From Gemmatimonadaceae bacterium (GTDB lineage: Bacteria; Gemmatimonadota; Gemmatimonadetes; Gemmatimonadales; Gemmatimonadaceae): 37,684 nucleotides of DNA. Numbering within the stretch: the first letter of the stretch is position 1; each line of letters begins with the position of its first letter. Below, piece by piece: positions 33,767-37,684 of the stretch. The position numbers were made by a program, and so were the translations under genes. The notes below the pieces were generated by a model. It was not told the DNA's origin and ran no database searches. It worked only from the letters and a program-made list of their open reading frames with translations. Location of the stretch: assembly GCA_025450035.1 (NCBI GenBank), contig JANWIF010000074.1, positions 1-37,684 of the forward strand, written 5' to 3'.

Positions 33767-33798
33767 GGTGCGCCGGCGTGAAATTACGCCGGCGCACC
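33767..33798. terminator. Bidirectional terminator hairpin
   Basis: A perfect 13-base-pair stem (GGTGCGCCGGCGT at 33767-33779 with its complement at 33786-33798) encloses GAAATT. It lies between the convergent HisA-like and copper-protein genes and can serve both. The loop and flanks are AT-rich on one side but there is no long T-tract. Confidence 0.7.
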
Positions 33799-33805
33799 GG
33801 TCGCG

Positions 33806-35005
33806 TCAGGGTCGCGGTGTACCGCGCAACGAGTCGGGTTTGGACCCCGGGGATGGTACGTGGTTCATGTGATCCATCGGACTCATCGGCATGTCACTCA
33901 TCTTCGCGTTGCCTGCTTGCGGGCTCGCTGACTTTGCGGAGCGTCGCGACCGCGAGCCGGACGCGGCGCTCTGTGAGCCGGAACCCTTCATATCCGACAT
34001 GATCGGCAGGGTGGCGATGTCCTTCTTCACCAGCGGATCGTTGAGATCGAGCTTTGGCCACTGACTCATGTCATCGGGGACGAACGCGCCGTTGATGTGG
34101 GCCATGGCGCCGTCTTTGATGGTGTCGCCGGTGGGATTGTCGTACTCGGCGACGACGCGATAGGGGTGATGTGCCTCGAGCGCGAGCGCATCGCTGTTGA
34201 AACCAAAAATGAAACGTCCGACGCCTTCGACGTGACCATTGTCGTCACGGTTGGCTTTCAGGCGGGCGAGCACTTTCCCCGTGGTAGCATCCTGCAACTC
34301 CACCATCGTGCCATAATCGTGCAAATGTCCGCCGATCCCGACCAATTTGCCGCTGAGCGGAAGCTCGAATTCGTAGGAGTGCATGGACTTTCCGGGCGTC
34401 ACGTCGAACGTCGTCACGCCGCCAATAACGTTGTTGACGTCGACGTAGAACGGCATCACGGCGAGGACGTGGTTTCCCTTGCTTGGTGTGTAGAGGATTG
34501 TGAGTTGCAGGTACGCGGCGGCGATATCGTGGCCGGTTTCGTTGTGGAACATGGCGTACATGCCGAGGTGCTCGCCCATATGGAGCGGAACGCCAAGGGA
34601 GGACGGGAGCACGACTGGTGATGTTTCGGCGCCCCAGCCGAAGAGGCGCTCGACGGCAGGATATACGAGCTGGCGGCGATCGAAGTTCACGCCGATGAGG
34701 TGGTGCAGAACATCTGGCGGAAGTGTGTCGCCGGCGGCGTCGCGGACGACGACGCTGAAGCCGCGCATGTAGCCTTGGACGGGCCAGTCGAACCGCATGA
34801 CCTCGTTGGGCGTTTTGTCCATTTCAGACATGTCCATGTACGGATCCATGGCGGGCAGGTTGAACGGGCCCGCGGTCACGATAATCTGCGAGTGCGCGGT
34901 GTCGACACGCACTTCGATGTGCGGGTTACTCGGCGGCTTCGCGGTATTCACGGCGGCCGGGGTACCGGCCGCGATTGTTGCGACAGTTAGCAGTAGCGAG
35001 AACAT
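33806..35005 (-). CDS. Exported copper-monooxygenase-like (PHM/SURNod19-type) protein
   Basis: The product is 399 residues with a short signal peptide (residues 1-18). The ligand pattern resembles the two copper sites of peptidylglycine monooxygenase-type proteins: HH at 101-102, His residues around 142-154, H227 and H229 in GGHLHDYG, and M301 in KDGAMAHING. The GHLHDxG phrase also occurs in the stress-up-regulated Nod19 family. The C-terminal tail is Met/His-rich (MSDMPMSPMDHMNH), another copper-type feature. It starts 32 bases after the pterin-synthase-like gene and is the last gene of that operon. Copper binding and any oxygenase activity are inferred. Confidence 0.55.
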   Translation of the reverse strand: MFSLLLTVATIAAGTPAAVNTAKPPSNPHIEVRVDTAHSQIIVTAGPFNLPAMDPYMDMSEMDKTPNEVMRFDWPVQGYMRGFSVVVRDAAGDTLPPDVLHHLIGVNFDRRQLVYPAVERLFGWGAETSPVVLPSSLGVPLHMGEHLGMYAMFHNETGHDIAAAYLQLTILYTPSKGNHVLAVMPFYVDVNNVIGGVTTFDVTPGKSMHSYEFELPLSGKLVGIGGHLHDYGTMVELQDATTGKVLARLKANRDDNGHVEGVGRFIFGFNSDALALEAHHPYRVVAEYDNPTGDTIKDGAMAHINGAFVPDDMSQWPKLDLNDPLVKKDIATLPIMSDMKGSGSQSAASGSRSRRSAKSASPQAGNAKMSDMPMSPMDHMNHVPSPGSKPDSLRGTPRP

Positions 35006-35037
35006 GATCGGGGCCTCATTCCGGATTAGGAGTCTTA

Positions 35038-35541
35038 TTAGCCGAGGAGTTCGCGATATATGGCCGATTGCCCAAAACTTTCCTCGACTTCCATCTCGAT
35101 TGCCGTGAGGTGCGCGGTGTTTGCGGTGCCCAACTCCGTCAGCAGGCGCTTCGCGAGATAGCGTGCGAGCATCTCAACGGTGGTGTTAGGAATGGCAAGC
35201 AGCGCGCATTCCTCAGCGGGGAATACGTAACGCGGCTTGCCCAGGTAGTCTACGGCGACGGACGCATCGTGTGTCGCAATCCCGAGTTTGGAATTTTCGA
35301 GTGGAAGCAGCACCTTGTGGTCGATCTCGTCGCAGACCCGGCGCATGCCCCCCTTGACCAGGGAGAAGTCCAGCACATACCAACCCTCCTCATCCAGTGC
35401 CCCTTCGAGCGTGACGCCGGTGCGATAGTTATGGCCGTGCAGGGTTTCGCAGCGATGGCCGGCGAACGTGATGAAGTGCGCGGCCGCGAACACCGTGTAG
35501 ACCTTACTGACCCGTATCCTAAACGCGCCATGGGTGCGCAT
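35038..35541 (-). CDS. 6-pyruvoyl-tetrahydropterin synthase family, PTPS-I/III type
   Basis: The product is 167 residues from the ATG at 35541. Zinc ligands are H22 (AAAHF) and H35 and H37 (HGHNY). The diagnostic motif is C31-E32-T-L-H-G-H, i.e. CExxHGH. As I recall, CxxxHGH marks QueD, ExxHGH marks PTPS-III (which can replace FolB), and the combined CExxHGH marks enzymes with both activities. This one could therefore make 6-hydroxymethyl-dihydropterin for folate or H4MPT as well as the queuosine precursor. It follows the CitG-like gene by 17 bases and precedes the copper-protein gene. Operon context favours a pterin role. Confidence 0.88.
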   Translation of the reverse strand: MRTHGAFRIRVSKVYTVFAAAHFITFAGHRCETLHGHNYRTGVTLEGALDEEGWYVLDFSLVKGGMRRVCDEIDHKVLLPLENSKLGIATHDASVAVDYLGKPRYVFPAEECALLAIPNTTVEMLARYLAKRLLTELGTANTAHLTAIEMEVEESFGQSAIYRELLG

Positions 35542-35558
35542 GTGTTCCCTTGCGGAGC

Positions 35559-36479
35559 TCAGCTCCAGCCTCCCTCGAGAAGTACGACGAAAATCGCCGC
35601 TGCCGTGAGATCGGCCGTGGTGCCGGGGTTGCGCGCATTCCGCGCGTCGCGGAGCGCCCGGTCGAGCGCCGCGACGCGCCGGCGTCCTGCGGGCGTGCGG
35701 ACGCCGCCAGCAACCAGGATGGCGCGCGCTCGTCGCGATACTTCGGCGGCGACGCCGGTGCCGAGCTTGCGGGCGATGTGGGTGTCGGGGGCGAATGCGA
35801 GCACGGTCAGATAAGTCTCCACGATGGCATCGTTCCACGAGAGCAGATCGAGCCGGGCGCGGCGCAGGGTCGGGGCACCGAGCTCGAACGTGATAGCGTA
35901 ATCGGTAGCGTACTCGCGCGCCACGCTATCGCGGTCGGCAGCGAGCGCCATAACGGTGCGCAGCTTATTGGTCGGTGTATGCGCGAGGTCCTGTTCTTCA
36001 GCATGTCCAAGGCCGGCGGGGTGGGCAAGACGAATCGCAACATACACGTCCGAGGCGTCACGCACTGTAGCACGGAGCAGGACACGAGCTACGCGAGCGC
36101 GGAGCGTACCGCCGCGGGAGTCGAGGGCGGCTCGGGCGAGTGGGGCGAGAAGGAGGACGATGCCGAGGTTGGTATTGGCGCGCGTCCAACAGGCGGTGGC
36201 GGCGCAGGCGTCGCGAATCGTGGCGCCGAGGGGGCGGCGGCCGGCGCGGAGGAAGGCCGGGCCAATAGCGGCTGCGCTGGCGAGGAAGTCCTCGTAGCGC
36301 GTGTCGTGAAAGTTCTTGGTATCGCCGAGCGACGGGGAGGTGGGGGGGGTGGGTGGGTGGGTGGGGGCGACGTTGCCGGGTTTCGGGGCACTTACCTCGA
36401 GCAGGCACGCGAGTTGGGCGGCGGCGGCGACATGTTCTGCGGTAAACGGGCGGATGGGTGGACCACCCGCGGATGTCAC
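35559..36479 (-). CDS. CitG-like triphosphoribosyl-dephospho-CoA synthase family protein
   Basis: I start at the GTG at 36479, which overlaps the ATP-grasp stop (GTGA), giving 306 residues. The family pattern is clear: LLEVSAPKPGNVAPTH near residues 20-35, HDTRYEDFLASAAAIGPAF, TNLGIVLLLAPLARAAL, then RLAHPAGLGHAEEQD. In citrate-lyase systems CitG makes a prosthetic group from dephospho-CoA. In H4MPT gene sets a CitG-like protein occurs with no citrate lyase, so its substrate there is probably a cofactor precursor. A proline-rich linker near THPPTPPTSPS is encoded by a G-tract (36334-36367). The role is not defined. Confidence 0.83.
   Translation of the reverse strand: MTSAGGPPIRPFTAEHVAAAAQLACLLEVSAPKPGNVAPTHPPTPPTSPSLGDTKNFHDTRYEDFLASAAAIGPAFLRAGRRPLGATIRDACAATACWTRANTNLGIVLLLAPLARAALDSRGGTLRARVARVLLRATVRDASDVYVAIRLAHPAGLGHAEEQDLAHTPTNKLRTVMALAADRDSVAREYATDYAITFELGAPTLRRARLDLLSWNDAIVETYLTVLAFAPDTHIARKLGTGVAAEVSRRARAILVAGGVRTPAGRRRVAALDRALRDARNARNPGTTADLTAAAIFVVLLEGGWS
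36334..36367 (+). repeat. G-tract/GGGT repeat in the CitG-like gene
   Basis: GGGG-A-GG-T-G8-T then GGGT repeats and G5 on the plus strand. It encodes the Pro/Thr-rich linker of the CitG-like protein on the minus strand and has ideal spacing for a three-tier G-quadruplex. Confidence 0.6.
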
Positions 36480-37366
36480 GTGCGTGCGCGGTGCGTGTCG
36501 AGGAGATGGTCGCAGATCGCCCCGGCGACGTCGAATGAGGTTGCTGCCTGGAGCCCGCGCCATCCCGGGATTCCGTTCACCTCGAGTATATAGACTGTTC
36601 CGTCGCGCGCCGGAAGCAGATCGACGCCAGCATACGCAGCGCCGACGGCGCGTGCGGCGCAAAGTGCGAAGGACTGCCACTCCGCAGAGAGTGTAATCGC
36701 GCGCGCGCGTCCACCGCGAGCAAGATTGGTGCGCCACTCTGGGGGGGGCGCCGAGCGCTCGATGGCTCCGATCACGCGATCGCCGACGACAAAGGCGCGG
36801 ACGTCGCGTCCATCGTGTGCGATTGCGCGCTGAAGATAATACACTCCGTGAATCGCTTCCAGCGCGCGAAAGACACGCCATGCCGTCTCCTCGTCGCTGA
36901 CCCTGACCATTCCGAGTCCCATGGAGCCGAAGAGCGGTTTGACTATCACGTCGCCCATCGCACGGAATGCGGGCATAGCGTCATCGGCGCGCTCGCACAC
37001 GATGGTCTCCGGTGTGGCGAGACCGGCGCGGGAGATGAGGGCCGATGTGTAGAACTTGTCGACCGTACGTTCAATGGTGCTCGGGGCATTCATGACGAGG
37101 ACGCCGGAATCCTCCAACCAGTGCAGCGCATCGACGCGGAAGATGATTTGCTCGAGCGAACCGTTGGGGATGATGCGTGCGAGCACGGCATCGGCGGCGA
37201 GAAGATCGGCGCCTTGCGCGGCGAGTTGGGTGCGCGCGCCGAGTCCCGCGACCAGCGATTCATAGGGGAAAACGGAGACGCGCGCACCCCGAGCCGTCAG
37301 GGCGCGCGCGAGTTCATCCGTGTGCCAGCCGCCGTGGGCGGCGAGGACGGCGACGAACATGGACAT
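36476..37366 (-). CDS. RimK-like ATP-grasp ligase of the H4MPT gene set
   Basis: The product is 296 residues. The ATP-grasp fold is shown by APSTIERTVDKFYTSALISRAG, VIVKPLFGSMGLGMVRV, and the metal and phosphate motif ILEVNGIPGWRGLQ at the C-terminus. Relatives in methylotrophs and methanogens add glutamate to cofactors (MptN for H4MPT, MfnD for the tyrosine or tyramine of methanofuran). Bacterial methylofuran carries a polyglutamate tail, so either role fits. The ATG at 37366 (with a second ATG two codons later) has no strong ribosome binding site. It is 15 bases after the EthD-like gene and overlaps the CitG-like gene. Confidence 0.84.
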   Translation of the reverse strand: MSMFVAVLAAHGGWHTDELARALTARGARVSVFPYESLVAGLGARTQLAAQGADLLAADAVLARIIPNGSLEQIIFRVDALHWLEDSGVLVMNAPSTIERTVDKFYTSALISRAGLATPETIVCERADDAMPAFRAMGDVIVKPLFGSMGLGMVRVSDEETAWRVFRALEAIHGVYYLQRAIAHDGRDVRAFVVGDRVIGAIERSAPPPEWRTNLARGGRARAITLSAEWQSFALCAARAVGAAYAGVDLLPARDGTVYILEVNGIPGWRGLQAATSFDVAGAICDHLLDTHRART

Positions 37367-37381
37367 CGTTGGGGGCGGTGG

Positions 37382-37684
37382 TCAGGCCTCCTGCGCGACG
37401 AGTGCCGACAGGCCGCCAGTGGCGAAGTTGGCGAGGTCCGCGGCGATGGCGGCGAAGCCGGGTGTAGCGGTGCCTTTCTTGAGAGCTTCCTCGGAGTCGA
37501 ACCAGAGCTCGGCTTTGCGATAGAACGCCGCCTTGGAGCCGTCGAGGTTACGGGGGAACTTCTCGAGCACGGCGCGTGTGAAGCCAACCTCCTTGGCGTG
37601 CTTACCGACGAGGGGGACGTGGGTGGCGGCGTAGTAGCGTTCGAATTCGGCGGGGTCTTTGGGGTGGTTGTAGATCACGACGAC
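37382..37684 (-). CDS. EthD-family protein (5' end cut by the window edge)
   Basis: At least 100 residues of a small EthD-type ferredoxin-like-fold protein are present (IYNHPKDPAEFERYYAATHVPLVGKHAKEVGF near the start). The frame remains open to the last base, and a GTG at 37678 gives 98 residues, but homologues usually begin a few residues earlier (VVVIYNHP here), so the true start is probably outside. EthD proteins occur with ethyl-tert-butyl-ether genes and elsewhere without a known reaction. It ends 15 bases before the ATP-grasp gene on the same strand, so it may be co-transcribed with the cofactor genes. Confidence 0.72.
   Translation of the reverse strand, partial: VVVIYNHPKDPAEFERYYAATHVPLVGKHAKEVGFTRAVLEKFPRNLDGSKAAFYRKAELWFDSEEALKKGTATPGFAAIAADLANFATGGLSALVAQEA

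Noticed and set aside
35559..36479. Citrate lyase or malonate decarboxylase cofactor gene
   Set aside because: No citrate lyase or malonate decarboxylase genes are present; the neighbours are H4MPT genes.

Overview
This window is GC-rich DNA from a Gram-negative bacterium (a porin, Sec-type and lipoprotein-like signal peptides, periplasmic PQQ enzymes). I see no mobile element, prophage, CRISPR array or tRNA. Gene content and the style of DnaA, RpmH and the H4MPT genes suggest Gemmatimonadota. That placement is an inference from memory and needs a marker-gene tree.

Layout. (1) 1-7.2 kb is the classical replication-origin neighbourhood. dnaA and dnaN run leftward, and rpmH-rnpA-yidD-yidC-mnmE run rightward. 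A DnaA box lies inside the dnaA promoter, and the dnaA-dnaN spacer is a candidate origin. (2) 7.2-12.5 kb holds housekeeping and lightly characterised genes: a DUF2268-like metallopeptidase, a DUF2225 protein, upp, and the row DUF4177-like / beta-CASP nuclease / TetR / YdcF. (3) 13.2-21.8 kb is a periplasmic alcohol-oxidation region: a PQQ alcohol dehydrogenase, a small exported protein, a porin, then xoxF-xoxJ-xoxG and a pentapeptide-repeat protein. Both dehydrogenases carry the Asp-X-Asp signature of lanthanide-dependent enzymes. Two long gene-free stretches (about 720 and 600 bp) precede the two dehydrogenase genes. (4) 21.9-23.0 kb has a DoxX-like membrane protein and an exported JAMM-like protein. 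(5) 23.0-37.7 kb is almost wholly devoted to tetrahydromethanopterin (H4MPT) and methanofuran/methylofuran cofactor synthesis: beta-RFAP synthase, a DUF447 protein, pabC-pabA-pabB, a dihydropteroate-synthase-like protein, pterin-4a-carbinolamine dehydratase, an SDR, mfnB, mfnE, mfnF, a HisA-like protein, a PTPS-I/III-type pterin enzyme, a CitG-like protein and a RimK-like ATP-grasp ligase. A predicted exported copper protein and an EthD-like protein sit in the same block.

How it works together. XoxF would oxidise methanol in the periplasm with PQQ and a lanthanide, passing electrons to the c-type cytochrome XoxG. XoxJ would assist XoxF. The formaldehyde (or formate) produced would be handled on H4MPT and methylofuran, whose synthesis the right-hand genes encode, including a dedicated pABA supply. 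The C1-transfer enzymes themselves (fae, mtdB, mch, fhc) and PQQ synthesis are not in the window, so the pathway is completed elsewhere or is partial.

The most interesting signals are the methylotrophy island beside the replication origin in a probable non-proteobacterial host, an over-represented GTTAGGC heptamer seen in all reading frames, an in-frame duplication-flanked insertion in MnmE, and several enzymes with atypical active sites or domains.
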